From the NCBI RefSeq assembly GCF_000711695.1, contig NW_013547011.1, positions 124,001-188,000 on the forward strand: DNA of 64,000 nt, in the 5' to 3' direction. Source of the DNA: Tilletiaria anomala UBC 951 (taxonomy: Eukaryota > Basidiomycota > Exobasidiomycetes > Georgefischeriales > Tilletiariaceae). Each line of letters begins with the position of its first letter. Within the stretch, counting starts at the first letter, position 1. The position numbers and the translations under genes were made by a program. Below the pieces are notes generated by a model. The model was not told the DNA's origin. It saw nothing but the letters and a program-made list of their open reading frames with translations, and searched no databases. Shown here in pieces: positions 43,319-55,600 of the stretch.

Positions 43319-46300
43319 TTAATACCCGAATCCTGCTTGGTACCCGTTCATCCCAGTAGCCTGTGGCATCTGCATACCCGTTGGTTGCCCCATCATTCTA
43401 GCAACGGCAAAGCGCGAAAGCAAAAAGAAACCAGTAACGATTGTCAGTGCGTCCATGATGATCTTTTTTTTTCTAGACTCACTGCGGCGCTGCTGTGATC
43501 AATCTCGGCCCACCAAGGCCACCTGGTCCCAGTATCGGTGCCGAATCCTCTTCCTCCTGCTTGGTCTGGGTGCGCGTCGCCAGTTCCTTGAGCTGCTGCT
43601 CAAGTTGCACCAGCCGCGAGTTGCGCTGCGCCGCCTTCTGGATCAGATACGGCTGGACGAAATCGCTGGGGATGCCTTTTCGCCAGCGCAACTCCATCAC
43701 GTAATCCTCGTCCAGCAACCAGTCGGCTGCGAGCAGCATCGCAGCTGTCGCCTCCCAATTTCCCAGAGAGACAACGTACTCGAACAGCGATTTGGCCACC
43801 TCCTTGCTGTTCGACTCGGCTGCAGTGGCGATTGCATCCTTGATCAATCGATCCCGCTGGCTCAGCGCGATACTATCCGACCACAGCTTCTGCTTGTTGT
43901 ACAGCACGACAGCGATCCGGCGGAACTCGAGCAGCTCGCTGTTCTCCAATCTTCGTGCCAGCTCCAGAACGCCAAAGGAATTTACCGTCCCGATCAAGCT
44001 ACGAAGCTGCGCGTGGTCCTCCTCCTCGACCAGCAAGTCGAACACTGCCTCGTTGACCTCGGTCGCGTCGAGCTTGAGGCTGCTGAGCAAGAACCCAGAT
44101 GCGAGCGGGAATGCGTCTGACTTTCGTAGCATCCGGACGACACGGCCATGATCCAGACGGTTGGTGCCAGATAGAGAGACAAGGAGGTCATTAAGCTGTA
44201 GGGGATGTTGTTGCAGATCTGTTCGACAACCAAAAATGACAGTTCAACTTAGACTCTTCGAACTACCATAAAGCGATATGACTCACAAAAGTTAATCGCC
44301 CGGTAGAAGATTTCAACATTGGACACCTTACCGACAAGACCCTTGAAGGAGTCGTGTCCCAAGTCTTCCCAGACGACGGTTCTGTCCATGGCCATCATGG
44401 CGCACTCGTCGTGCTCGGAATCCTTCATCAGGCAGTATGCCGCTTCGGGCCAGAGAGCGTACTGCTCGCACATACGCGCAACGGGCGGCAGGTTCGTCCT
44501 CGACCAGTGCATCTTGAGATGTTCCATCAACTTTGTCGGCCTGTACTTGGCGAGCGACTGGGCGCAGAGCGTGAATAGCGCCTTGGATGCACGCTCGAGA
44601 CCCAAGCCAGCCAGGAGCAGCTCGAGCAGCTCGTCAAAGTAGCCTAAGCGCTCGTAGGCGCGCGTGAGAGCTGGGAGCTCCTCTGCACTGCCGACAACAG
44701 CCAGACCGGCGATCTGGGCCAACTTGAACTCTCCCTTCTTCAAGCACGCAGCATGTACCTGTTTCCAGACGCTCGTGTTGCCAGCCTTACGAGCGGCCTC
44801 CACGGCTCCCTGGTAGTCCCCAAGGAAGACTAAGGTCGTGGCGAGACGTGCATAGTTTGAGACACTCGAGAAGAGGATCTTGGAGGCCTCGTAAAGCTCG
44901 TCGTTGAAGCACTTTTCACCAACGCTAAGCACATCCGCGACGTTGGTCATGCTGAGGAATTCCTCCATGTCCGACAGGCGGTTCGCCTTAGCCAAGCAAT
45001 ATGCGTACTCAGTGTCGATCAGCGGTTCCCTGGCCTTCTTGCGGGCCATTTGGAGGTAGCGGATCAGCTCCTCTTCCCGACCGGCATGCTCTGCGATCTC
45101 GATGACCTCGGTGAAGTTGGAAGGGTCCTCCGCCTTGACGTACGAATCGATGGCATCCTTAATACGCAGACCATCCAACTGGGCTTTACCGAGGCGGCTC
45201 CACAGCTCGGGCTTGTCAAGCTTGTTGGCGTGCTGGAACGCGCGATCGATCGAGACGATGTGTTCAACCAGCACATTCATGGCGTCCAGCTGGCGGTCCG
45301 CCTTCTGGAAGATCTTGTACGCCTCCTCATAAAGCCCGTGGTCGATGGCAATCTTGGCAATCTCATCGACGTCGTAACCGTTGAGGCGGTCGATCAGGTT
45401 CATGACCTTGCCCTTGTCGGTCCTTACGGCGGTGAGCAGGAGCAAGTTCTGCAGACTGCGGTTGTCACTGAACGCCGATGGCTCCAGAATGATCTTCTCA
45501 AGGAGCTCGATGAGCTCATGTGGCAGATCGGCAGCCATGAATGCCTTGACAGTGACAGAGACATCTTCCGGGTTGGTCGACTCGGGCACAGCGGTGGAGA
45601 CGACCTGGTCAACGAGCTGCCTGCGGTTGACATTCTCCGAGCTGAGGACTTGGTCCCAAAGGGCGAGCTGGCGACGCAGAACGAGGTAGCGTGCCTGGTG
45701 CTTGAACATTGCGTTGTCGTCGGTGATCTTTATGAGCTCCTCGTCGCAGAACCCCTTGGCGTAGGCAATGTAAGCCAGGTAAGGGTCGCGCTTCTCGCAG
45801 TACTTTCCAACAACCTTGGGATCGTAGAGCGTGTTTTCCTTGAGGAACTGTTCCGGGTTATTATTGTTGTCAATGTAGACCTTGGCCATGGCGTTGTACA
45901 GACCTTGGTCCGTCTGGCCGGCGTCGATCTTGGACTGGATCCATGGGAGGATCAGCTTAAGGCGGTTGCGTTTCTCCACCTCCTCGACCAGCTCGTCGAC
46001 CGGGATGGGGCCGGTGACGGAGCCTAGGATGTTCTTAATGACTCCTTCGTCACAGTCAACGTCGAGTAGGCCGCCGATGACCTGCGGCGTGCGGCTCGAG
46101 TTGACGCGCTGAACATATACCTCGATGAAGTTGATCAGCATGTTCTGGTAGAGGTAGAGCACAAGATCGTGGACAAAGTCGAAGCGGTCGCAGACGATGA
46201 TGAGCGGCAGCTGGTCCTGCAGCTTGGCCTCCTTGAGGAAGTTCTTGACCTTCTCCGGGTTGTAGTAATTCGACTCGCGGCAGATTCGCTCCACCTCGCG

Positions 46301-48612
46301 GATCTGGCCGGTGCGCGTCGCAGCCTGAATGTACTTGAAATGCACCTCGGGGTCGGTCGACAAATTGACGACGGAGCCAAGGTAGTAGTACAGACCCTCG
46401 AAAGACTTAAAGTTCTCAAACATCTCGATGAGCTGAACGGGTCCGAGCAGGTCGGAGTACTTAGTGGCGATCTGCACAACGACGGAGAGGTTCTGGCGGA
46501 TGTTGACTTTGAGCATCTCCTTGAGACAATCTAAGCTCTGTTCGACCGTCAGACGGCCAAAGTACTCGACGAGCCACTCAACGTTGAGCAGGTTGGAGTG
46601 CACGACAGCGCGTTTGATGTCGGCAATGTCCTCATAGTGTTCCAGCGCGCGCTGCAGCAGACCCGCCTTCTCGCAAAGGTTGGCAATCCGCGGGCGGTCA
46701 TAGTGCGTGAACATCTGGTTTCCAAGGATGGCATCGGCGACCTGGGGTGCATTGACGAGGTTCATTTCGAGCAGACGCGTCTGCAAGTGCGCCTGCTCGG
46801 GCTTATTGTCCTTAAGTGCATCAAGCAAGAACGATGTGGCCTGCTGGATCATGTTCTGACCCATAAAGATGTCGGCAACACGCTCAATGTCGACCAGGGG
46901 CCCGCTCTCATCCTGCACAAGGCTGCTAGCGAACTCGGCGCCTTTCTCCGGGTTGATGCGCACAATGTGCTGCAACAACGCAGCGTAGTCAGGCGTGTAG
47001 CTGACCTTTTTGGCATAGAGAATGATCTTGTCGACTTGACCCGTCTCGGCAAAGCAGGCGACGACTTTGTTGGGCACGTTAGCGCGCAGATAGACACTTA
47101 GCGCCAGGTTCATGTCATGCTGACGGACAATATCGCCGAGCTCCTCGCTGCACTCGATCTTGTTCTCTTTGAGCCACTTTTCGAGTAGGTGCTTGCGGCC
47201 CTGCACAAGCACGGGACGTGCAAGCTCAAGCGACTCGAATTTGTTGAGCGTGCCCTTCTCAAGGAGGATGCCAAAGTACTGCAGGATGGGCGAGAGTGTG
47301 CCAGGCTGGTTGGGGACCTGCTTGAACTGCTCTATCGTCGTCGGCGTGCGTAGAATGCCGCGCGGTGAGTTGGCAGCGATCTTGGCTGCTTCGTTGTACT
47401 GGCCAGAGCTGAAGAGCGAGTGGAACTGTTGCAGGTACAAATCATCCGCACCAGGCAGGTTGCCGCGCGACGCCAGCTTGAACGCGAGCTCGGTATTGTT
47501 GAGCGTCGTCAGGATGTACGGGATCAGCGTGTTCTCGTCCGCAGTGACTGAGAGCACCTGTCCCTTCCTGTTGACACCGATGATGCCGCTCGTCGACTCG
47601 TGCTCGGCTGTGATGAAGATGGTCTCGCCGGAGATGCGGTTCATGTAGATGCATGTACCGCTCTCGAGGTCGTAAAGGTGGATGAAGCCGTATTTGGTGA
47701 CGAGGTAGACGATGCCGTAGCGCTTGCTGACCTGCATAGCGACGGGAAAGTCGTTCGCTGCCTCGGGTGGGAAGAAGACGTCGACAGCCTTTTTGGTGAA
47801 GGCTGGCTGGCCCGCCTGGTGGTCGATCTCGACGACGTGCAGCTTGGCGCCGGTGCCAGTGCGGACGGCAAACGTGAACAGCTTGAACGGGTTGGGCGAA
47901 TCATCCGTCTTGATGTCTGCAAAGGCAGCAGCGTGGCCCTCGATCGGCTGGGAGACGGCCCGGTCCTTACTGTATAGCTGCATCGCTCCCTTGACGCGGA
48001 ATGCTCCCGGTGTCGTGTTACCTGAGATACCGATGAGCACCATCCACTTTTCGTCTGGGCTCACGCGGTAGTTGATGATCTGCGATCCAGCGAGACTGGC
48101 ATGCCTGTCGAACACTTTAGTCGGCACTCCTTCGCCTTCCATGCTCCAGTGGTAAACGGAGCCTTCGGTTACGACGCCGAGGGAAGTGTTTGAGATCCAC
48201 TTCCAGAAGGTGACATCCTCGTTCATGACGTGCGACTTGACCTTGGCCTTGGCCTCGATGTTGAAGAGCTGGAGCTGACGCCCCGACTTGAGCGCGATAA
48301 TCTTCTGCACTGGGTTCATGATGGCCGAGTCGGCCGTGATAGGCCGGCGCATGCTGCATTTCCGAATGAAGGTATCCCCATGGTCAGAAACAAGAGCCGG
48401 GAAGAGCACGCGTGCCACTCGACTGCTACTCACACATTGCTGATATCGTTCAAGTTGACAATGGCCACCGAGTTTTGTCCATTGATGCTTTCCCGCACAC
48501 AGACAAAGTTCTCCGACTCTAGCGTGACATTGGCAAAGGAGATGGACTCGGCCGCGATGCCCAAGTTGGTGAGCTGGACGTGCTCCGAGAAGAGGATGGG
48601 CTTGTCCGCCAT
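43319..48612 (-). CDS. CHC1: Clathrin heavy chain
   Basis: Clathrin heavy chain forms the triskelion coat of endocytic and trans-Golgi vesicles. Four exons (48612-48434, 48353-44287, 44218-43483, 43397-43319) encode 1686 residues, normal for the family. The N-terminal seven-blade propeller starts [19 protein letters not shown] and includes [19 protein letters not shown]. Linker and alpha-helical repeats follow, for example ALYEDPKV-type segments such as [19 protein letters not shown]. The region [20 protein letters not shown] is a hallmark of the light-chain-binding leg. The last intron falls after LITAAPQ, and the 79-nt final exon gives [15 protein letters not shown] and GFGY, a typical fungal C-terminal tail. 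The start is chosen by homology; a longer open frame upstream is not coding. It is head to head with RPT4. Confidence 0.96.
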
Positions 48613-49367
48613 CGTTGCTGTATAATCTGTGCGGCACGCAAATGGTATTTCTATCTTCCAGATGAGATGCACTATTTTCTGATGCGAGCAGCGCCAGATA
48701 CCCCGAAAGAGAGCTTGCTGCTTTCAGTCCGCTCCACTCGCTGAGGGTATGGTCCAAGTCGAGGCTTGGAGGACCGCGCAGTTGAGCGAGAGACGAGTGA
48801 GAGGCCTCGAAGGGGGAAGCTTGGCAACACACGCGCTTCTTCCGAATGTTGTGCGCTGGTTAGATGGGCGAGCGAGTACAAATGCTGCTCTGTGCTGCTT
48901 CTTCCGCTCTTTGCGCAGAGTGCATCCAGGCAGTGGATGCTGTGCCTGCCTGTATAGCTGCGATCAGGAAGAAAGTATTACTGTAGCAAGGCGAGGGATT
49001 GACTGCGTGAGGTGGATCTCATCTTCGTGCTGGCGGCTGTGTGGTTCGATGGTGGCATGGCAACAGCGCGGGCGCGGCACAGCGAGGAATGAGACACGTT
49101 TGGAGAGAGGTCTGTGCGGCTGACGGCAGTGGGCACTGTAGTATTCTGTTCCGCTCAGTCGCGGTCAGCCAGAACCGAAACGCCCGCTGCAACATCACGT
49201 CGAAAGAAGCCGCGTCATTGAGATTGGACCAACTAACACCTTTCTTGCAGGCCGCTTGAACATCAATGTCTTCTTCGTTCTCGCGTATAGACTCGACATC
49301 GACTACACCCCCTCATCGTCACGGAGAAGAACAGGCGAGCTCACAAGAGCCGTGCTGCATAGAAAAC
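48613..49367. other. Divergent promoter of CHC1 and RPT4
   Basis: These 755 bp separate the two start codons and must serve both housekeeping genes. In-frame ATG codons upstream of RPT4 (49266) fall in its right end. No TATA box is evident. Confidence 0.4.
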
Positions 49368-51078
49368 ATGTCGGACAACAGCAACGAAAACGCCGCCGCC
49401 GCCGGCCCGAGCAGCGGTGTGGCGGCAAATGGCTCATCGTCCACGGCGTTAGAAGCGCCTGTCATCACGGGCGATGCGCGCAAAGACGCTGCACTCGTCG
49501 CATACAAGAAGGCACTAAAGCAGCACGAGGACCTATCAGAAGGGTTGAAGAAGCGTGCGTAGCGGCGCTCTGAGAAGTGCCTCGTTCTGAACAATGGTGG
49601 CTAAACTGCTTTGCGTTTTCCTTTCTTCACCTGCTTGGGCGTAGTGCGCTTTGGGCTCAAGGATCTGGAGACGGACTTTGACAAAACCGAAGATGACATC
49701 AAAGCACTCCAGTCGGTAGGGCAGATTATCGGAGAGCTGCTGAAACAGTTAGACGAAGAGCGATACATCGTCAAAGCATCCTCAGGCCCTCGCTACATCG
49801 TCGGATGCCGCTCCTCCGTACCCAAGCACAAGCTCAAGCAAGGCGCACGCGTTTCCCTCGACATGACCACGCTGACCATCATGCGCATCCTTCCACGAGA
49901 AGTGGATCCGCTCGTATACAACATGAGCATGGAAGACCCTGGCGGCGTCACATTTGCTGGTATTGGAGGTCTTGGTGAACAAATTCGGGAGTTAAGAGAA
50001 GTGAGTGCTCCATTAGCAGCATTTTTGGCCTGTGACCCCTCGAGCGACCCGCCTGATCACTTGCGTCCTTCTTTTCCTAAGGTCATCGAATTACCGCTCA
50101 AGAACCCAGAGCTATTCATGCGTGTGGGCATCAAGCCACCAAAAGGTGTTCTACTCTACGGCCCACCAGGCACAGGCAAGACTCTGCTCGCGCGCGCCGT
50201 CGCCGCCACGCTCGAGACCAACTTCCTCAAGGTTGTCTCGAGCGCTATCGTCGACAAATACATTGGCGAAAGCGCGCGCTTAGTCAGGGAGATGTTCGGC
50301 TATGCAAAGGAGCACGAGCCATGTATCATTTTTATGGACGAAATCGTGAGTCATCCGCCTTTTTGGAGCCCTGGAAACGTACCCTCGACATTTTTGAAGA
50401 CTGACCAACTGCGAATGATTGCGTTCACAGGACGCGATTGGAGGGCGAAGGTTCTCAGAGGGAACGTCAGCTGATCGGGAGATTCAACGGACACTGATGG
50501 AGGTGAGCTGCTGGGCTGGAATTTCCTCCCTGGATGGGCTCTTTCGCTCACAGACGCTATGCCTTTTAATGCACCCACACAGCTTCTGAATCAGATGGAC
50601 GGTTTCGACTACCTCGGCAAGACCAAGATCATCATGGCCACCAACCGACCCGACACACTCGACCCCGCGCTGATGCGACCCGGGCGTATCGACCGGAAGA
50701 TCGAGATCCCCTTGCCAAACGAGCAGTCCCGGTTGGAGATTCTCAAGATCCACTGCAAGCCGCTGGCCAAAAAGGATGAGTTGGACTACGAAGCGATTGT
50801 CAAGCTGTCAGATGGGTTCAACGGCGCAGATCTTCGAAACGTCTGCACAGAAGCCGGCATGTTTGCGCTGCGCGACGATAGGTGCGTTAGAGTTGCTGTA
50901 ATTGGCACATACATTGCACTTAGGGCTGCCATGAACGCAAATCACTGACCCCCCACGTTTCTCCTCTGAACTACGCTCCTACAGAGACTATGTCACGCAG
51001 GATGACTTCATGAAGGCGGCGCGCAAGCTGCAAGAAGCCAAGAAGCACGAGACAAAGATCGACTACTCTGCTGTGTAG
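49368..51078 (+). CDS. RPT4: 26S proteasome regulatory ATPase Rpt4
   Basis: Rpt4 is one of six AAA ATPases at the base of the 19S particle that unfold substrates for the proteasome. Six exons (49368-49554, 49645-50000, 50082-50345, 50431-50502, 50583-50881, 50985-51078) encode 423 residues. Order is an Ala/Ser-rich start, coiled coil (about 45-90), OB domain ([20 protein letters not shown]) and the AAA domain. Walker A is GPPGTGKT (208-215), Walker B is CIIFMDE (to Glu268), and arginine fingers are in [36 protein letters not shown] is typical. An in-frame ATG at 49266 would add 34 residues; the inner MSDNSNEN start fits the family better. The C terminus lacks the HbYX motif, as expected for Rpt4. 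Confidence 0.95.
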
Positions 51079-51449
51079 CGAGCTTAGATTCGTGTGTGCC
51101 TGTATCTTGGCCGCGCATACATGCAAATCTTCATCCCAGATTTTGATCATCCGTTCCAGGAATTTACGCATAGTAGAACGACACAGTGTATTCACTGACA
51201 ACACTTCAGATGAAAGCAGACACACGTGCTCATGAATGGCAAATTCAATTATTGCGACAGCTAAATGTTATGGTGGACTATGCTAAATTGTGCGTGCGAG
51301 ATATGACGCATACGAGATGGGAAATATTGTTGAGGGATGCTATCAGAATGAGGCAAATGGTGACTCGCGCTAGCTGACATGCGCATTGTGCGTTATGGCT
51401 GCTTCAAGGTCGAACAAACGGCCGCTGCTATTGGATCTCTGATAAGTCC
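51079..51449. other. Intergenic between RPT4 and HSP20, 3' ends
   Basis: These 371 bp separate convergent stop codons. The sequence is AT-richer than its flanks, as 3' UTRs often are. No gene is visible. Confidence 0.4.
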
Positions 51450-52227
51450 TCACTCAACCATGATGGTGCGCGGCTCCTTCGTCTCAGGCTGCGCCTTCTT
51501 GGGGATGCAGAGTTTGAGAACGCCATCCTGGAAACTCGCTTTGATGTCTGGATGGTCCGTCTGCACATTGTTGGGCAAGATCCACGTGCGAGAGAAGGAA
51601 CCGTAGGTACGTTCACTGATCAGAGGACGAGGGCCATGCCTCTTCTGCTCCTTGCTTGCGCTGCCATTCTCCTTTCCTTCCTCGCTAGCTTCCTTGAATT
51701 GTTCGCCACTGCCGGTATGGAACTCGGACTTGAACGAACCGGAGATGGTCAGCTTGCGCGACTTATCATCGAGGCTGACGTGGACATCTTCCTTCTTGAC
51801 ACCAGGCCTGTACAAGTGACGGAAATTAGAAAGCAGTTCAGTACCCAATCATTTACCTTGAAAGACGGGGAGATATGCACAATTCGCTCGTGACCACGAT
51901 TGTATCACCCGTGTCGTGAATGTCCGTGGCTGGGCCAGCCGGGAGGGAGTGACGGTGGAAAAAATTGGCCGGAGAGCGGGAAGCAACTTGCTGTCCCTCC
52001 GGATCAGCGTTGCTCGAATCGGGCTCCGTGTCGAAAGTGGAGAATGGGTCCGGGCTGAAGAAGCTGGTCGGGTGGAACCAAGGCCTGAGAGAAAGCGTCA
52101 TGTCGTTGGCTGCTGGGACGTAGGCTGCTGCGGGTCTCAATAACCGTGCGCTTAGGCTGAGTGTGCGTTGAGAGCTTGATTTGGGAAGCTGTTGGAAGAG
52201 TGCTTTACGTGCTGTGCGAAAAAGCAT
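51450..52227 (-). CDS. Hsp20 small heat-shock protein with likely mitochondrial presequence
   Basis: Small heat-shock proteins hold unfolding proteins in a soluble state. Two exons (52227-51881, 51807-51450) encode 234 residues. The alpha-crystallin domain covers about 98-230: HDTGDTIVVTSELPGVKKED, then KLTISGSFKSEF, and the late strand SFQDGVLKLCIPKK. A 50-residue acidic and Ser/Lys-rich insertion (EASEEGKENGSASKEQKR) splits the domain before GSFSRTWILPNNV, as in other fungal Hsp26/Hsp30 types. The C-terminal I-x-I motif is not obvious. The N terminus MLFRTARKALFQQLPKSSSQ is rich in Arg and lacks acids up to residue 42, like a mitochondrial import signal. The intron (51880-51808) joins SEL to PGVKK. 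Confidence 0.88.
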
Positions 52228-52285
52228 ACTTGTTGTCTGAGAGGTCGGATATTGAGAGATAGGACGATGCGACTGACCCGCGCTG

Positions 52286-52292
52286 TTTTATA
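52286..52292 (-). promoter_or_regulatory. TATA box of HSP20
   Basis: TATAAAA on the minus strand lies about 60 bp upstream of the start codon, a strong core promoter of the kind common in heat-inducible genes. Confidence 0.6.
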
Positions 52293-52371
52293 CCCTGCTT
52301 GGGCAAGAGCATTGCTGCGCTTTCGAATGGACGATGAGCCTTCTCGGGACAGCGTCTCATTCGTCTGTCAG

Positions 52372-52385
52372 AGAACATCGACGAA
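52372..52385 (-). promoter_or_regulatory. Imperfect heat-shock element upstream of HSP20
   Basis: AGAACATCGACGAAG contains two GAA units in correct 10-bp phase with a degenerate middle unit (TCG for TTC). It is about 150 bp upstream of the start. Nearby TTCGAA and TTCTCGGG are weaker partners. Confidence 0.35.
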
Positions 52386-52623
52386 GCTGAGCGAGCAGCA
52401 CATTAACATCATCGACTTCGTCATGAGCGTCTTGTGAAACAAACTCGCATGGGATGCTGGAAGTGTTTCGGCTCGAAGCTTCTGGAATCTCGCAGATTCT
52501 TCGGATGCCGGGGAATCGAGGTGGAAATCGCGGACATGTAGGCGGCGATCTGGTGCAATCCGCACATACTCCGCGCCTTTCCAATGAAATTCGGGTTCAA
52601 CTACCTTCTACTTCTCAGGCTCG

Positions 52624-55600
52624 TCATGCCTCTACTATCTGCGCGATGGCTTTCGCTTTGTCGAGCACCTCATCCCATTCCTTCGCAGGGTCTGAAGCGT
52701 ATGTAACAGCGCCGCCCGCTCCGATGGAAACATCTGTGGTTCGGTAGAAGAAGCGCTCAGAAAGTCAGCCTCTCTCCAAGCGCATGCGAGAGAAAGATGC
52801 CTTGCTATCACGCACCTCTGCCTTCCACATACGCGGTGCGAATAATGACGGCAAAGTCCGCTGAGCCGTCGATGCCAAGCCAGCCAAGCACACCTGAATA
52901 GATCCCTCTTTCCGCATCGAACGCCTGGGAATGAGCCTCCGATCCGTCTTGTGCACGATCACCATGATCGGGCGCGCAAAGGCCACGTCCGAGGCGTTCA
53001 ATCTCATCGAGGATTGCGACGCTCCGCTTCTTGGGTGCGCCAGTCATGCTTCCGGGCGGAAAGCAGCGGGCGACTGCCTCCGTGGAGCTGATGCCGGACT
53101 TGAGTTGACCTTGAACAGTTGTGACGAGCTGATGCACGGACGTGTACGATTCGACAGACATCAACTTGGGGACCTGAACAGACGCTGGTTTGCATATCGA
53201 TAGCAAGTCTGCACGGATCAGATCGACGATCTTGTCCACCCAAGTACACGAAAACGTCAGTTGCCGCAACTTTCCTACACTTGCGAAGCTCTCCGTACCG
53301 TTGCGCACTCACCATCAGATTTTCGGCCCTTTCTTTAATGTCGGCAGCCAGTGCCTTTCGACGCTTGGCGTCCTCCTTGTCCCTCCACAATTTCTTCTGC
53401 GCTTCCTGACATTCGCATCTTCGCGCATCCTGACATTTGCACTGGCATGGCAGCCAGCTTTCTTCACCAGGCTTGTATCCAGCTCGCGAGAGTGTTCCCT
53501 TGATCGGCTTCATCTCCGCGAGCCCCCGTGCCGTCACGCGCATGAAGCGCTCGGGTGATGTAGAACAGATGGCACGAGACCCCTTGCAGCCATCGTCGCG
53601 TAGGCGCGGCAAAGGGATGAAGGCGGAGTATGGCGCAGCGTTCTTCCTGCGAAGAGTCTTGTACAATTCGTAGTGCATGATCGTTTCGTCCTGTTGGTCG
53701 TCGCCAATCTCGAGGGCGATGCGGCCCCTGAATTGCGTCGTCAGACAAAGCTCGTAGCTTTCGCCAGAGGCAATATGCATTCGGCACGACTGTACCTTGT
53801 CCATGTACTGCTGCGCCCTGTCGTCTGACCGCATGAGTGGGAGAAAGCGTGGGCGAAAAGAAGACCTGGTGCTCGAAGTGCTGCGCTCCTCACTGGCTTC
53901 GCATCCAATGGCCAGCAGTTCGTGCTTGACGAATTGAAGCCATTCATGCGAATCATCAGAAGTAGCGAGAGTAGCAAGGATCTGATGTAAGATATTCTTC
54001 GCCGTGGCTCCATTAGCTTCAATTCCTGCTTGCGATGTAAGACCGGGTTCGAAGAGTGCACCACTGTCCTCACAGTGAGACAGGCTAAATGCCGTCCATG
54101 CGCCTGTGTGGTGGTCGAAGACAAGGACACGCGAGCACATTGCAAGCTCCGAGTCCGGCTTGCTCGTTGCCTCGTGTGCATTGCCATTGTCGTTTTCCTT
54201 GCTCGAGCGGCCATGGAGCAAGGATCCATTTGCTAATGCATCATCGGACAGCGCCGGTGAGCATGGCGAAAGCGAGGACAATGTTGGCTCCTGCGGCAAC
54301 GGTTCATCTCGGAAGATAGCTTCTTTTCGCATACCATATCCAAAATAGCCCACAAGGCCGCCACAGAACATGTTGATGTCCACGTCACGCGCTGCTTGTG
54401 GGCATTCGTGAGATCCACGGTGCCTTTCGCTTGATGTGCCTCCAGGCGTCCCCTGTCTCCAAATAGCCTGCAAGCTCCGCTGGACATCCTGTACGACGGC
54501 CCACCAGCTCTCGCCATCGCACAGCTTGAACCTGACTCTCGAGTTTCCTCCATGTGAAGGCGGTTGTGGCAAGGAGACCACGATTTCCCTGTTCTCTCGC
54601 GAATAAGACAGCCATAGGTCCGGCAGGGCCATGTACGAAAAGCGCGAGTGTGGGTCCGCTTTTCGTGCGCTGTCGAGCCAGATGCCATCCATCGAGCGAC
54701 CCGTTCCCACTGCTCGTCCACTTCCATCGTCCTGACCGACGGGGGACTTGAAGAAAAGACGCTCGAAGACGCGCTCCGCTTGTTCGGCGGTTGGGAATCG
54801 GTGTGATATTGACGGCGAGCCCAGTGTTCTGCTTGAGAGCGTGCTTCTGTTTGTATTCTCTGAAACGTAATCGGACGGTGGCATTTGCAGACACTGGAGC
54901 TGCAATTGCCACGCGCGGGTGTTATCCATTATCGTACTTTCAGTGCATGCAAGGGGGCACGATGGTGATGGATATCCCGCAGTTGATGTTCCATCAATGG
55001 CTCCTGGCTCCAACACTGATGAGGAGCCAATAGCGACGCAGGCGCGTCCGGCGCGGACCAAGTGCTGCGGTAGGCTAGATACTTGCGGAGGTAGCTGAGA
55101 GACATTGCCCTCAGCTGCTGCGGCCGAATCTTCTCGCATATAATTTTCGTTGGACTCTTGCTGTTCATAGCCTGTAAGATGCTGAGAAGCTAAGTGCAGC
55201 CAATTCGCCAGAATTTTCTCCCCATTGCGCGAGTCGATACTCTCGGGATGAAATTGTACGCCCCATATAGGCAGCGAGCGATGGCGCAAGGCCAACAAGA
55301 CAGCTTCTCCTTCCGTCCCGTTTGTGATTCCTTTTGCAAGAGTGCGTCCTTCACCATTCAACGTGGATGTAGTAGCGAGCGATGCCATAGAAGCTTGCGA
55401 CGCAAGTCGCGGTGTGGAAATGCGGATGGGCGTGGCAGCTGGGGTAGGGCGGCGCGACGGTGGTAGGATGGGGAAGTTTTGTGGGAGAATGGGAGGTGGG
55501 TGCGTGTTGGGAGGGTCGTAGGTCCATGCGAGTGCTTCCAAGCAATTCGGCAAGGCTTCGAAAATGACAATTTCTGTTAGAGGCTGTTCATGTGTGGAGC

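Noticed and set aside
45050-46027. 325-codon open frame antisense to clathrin heavy chain
   Set aside because: It mirrors the coding strand of a highly conserved gene with strong codon bias and has no domain of its own.
48434-48832. Longer N terminus of clathrin heavy chain starting at 48832
   Set aside because: The long frame passes through the true exon 1 in a different frame; [11 protein letters not shown] at 48612 is the family start.
49266-49367. 34-residue N-terminal extension of Rpt4
   Set aside because: Not excluded, but orthologues begin near the inner Met and the extension shows no conserved feature.
52816-52990. Extra intron inside the last part of aminodeoxychorismate synthase
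   Set aside because: Possible GT-AG pairs would shift the frame before GIYSGV.
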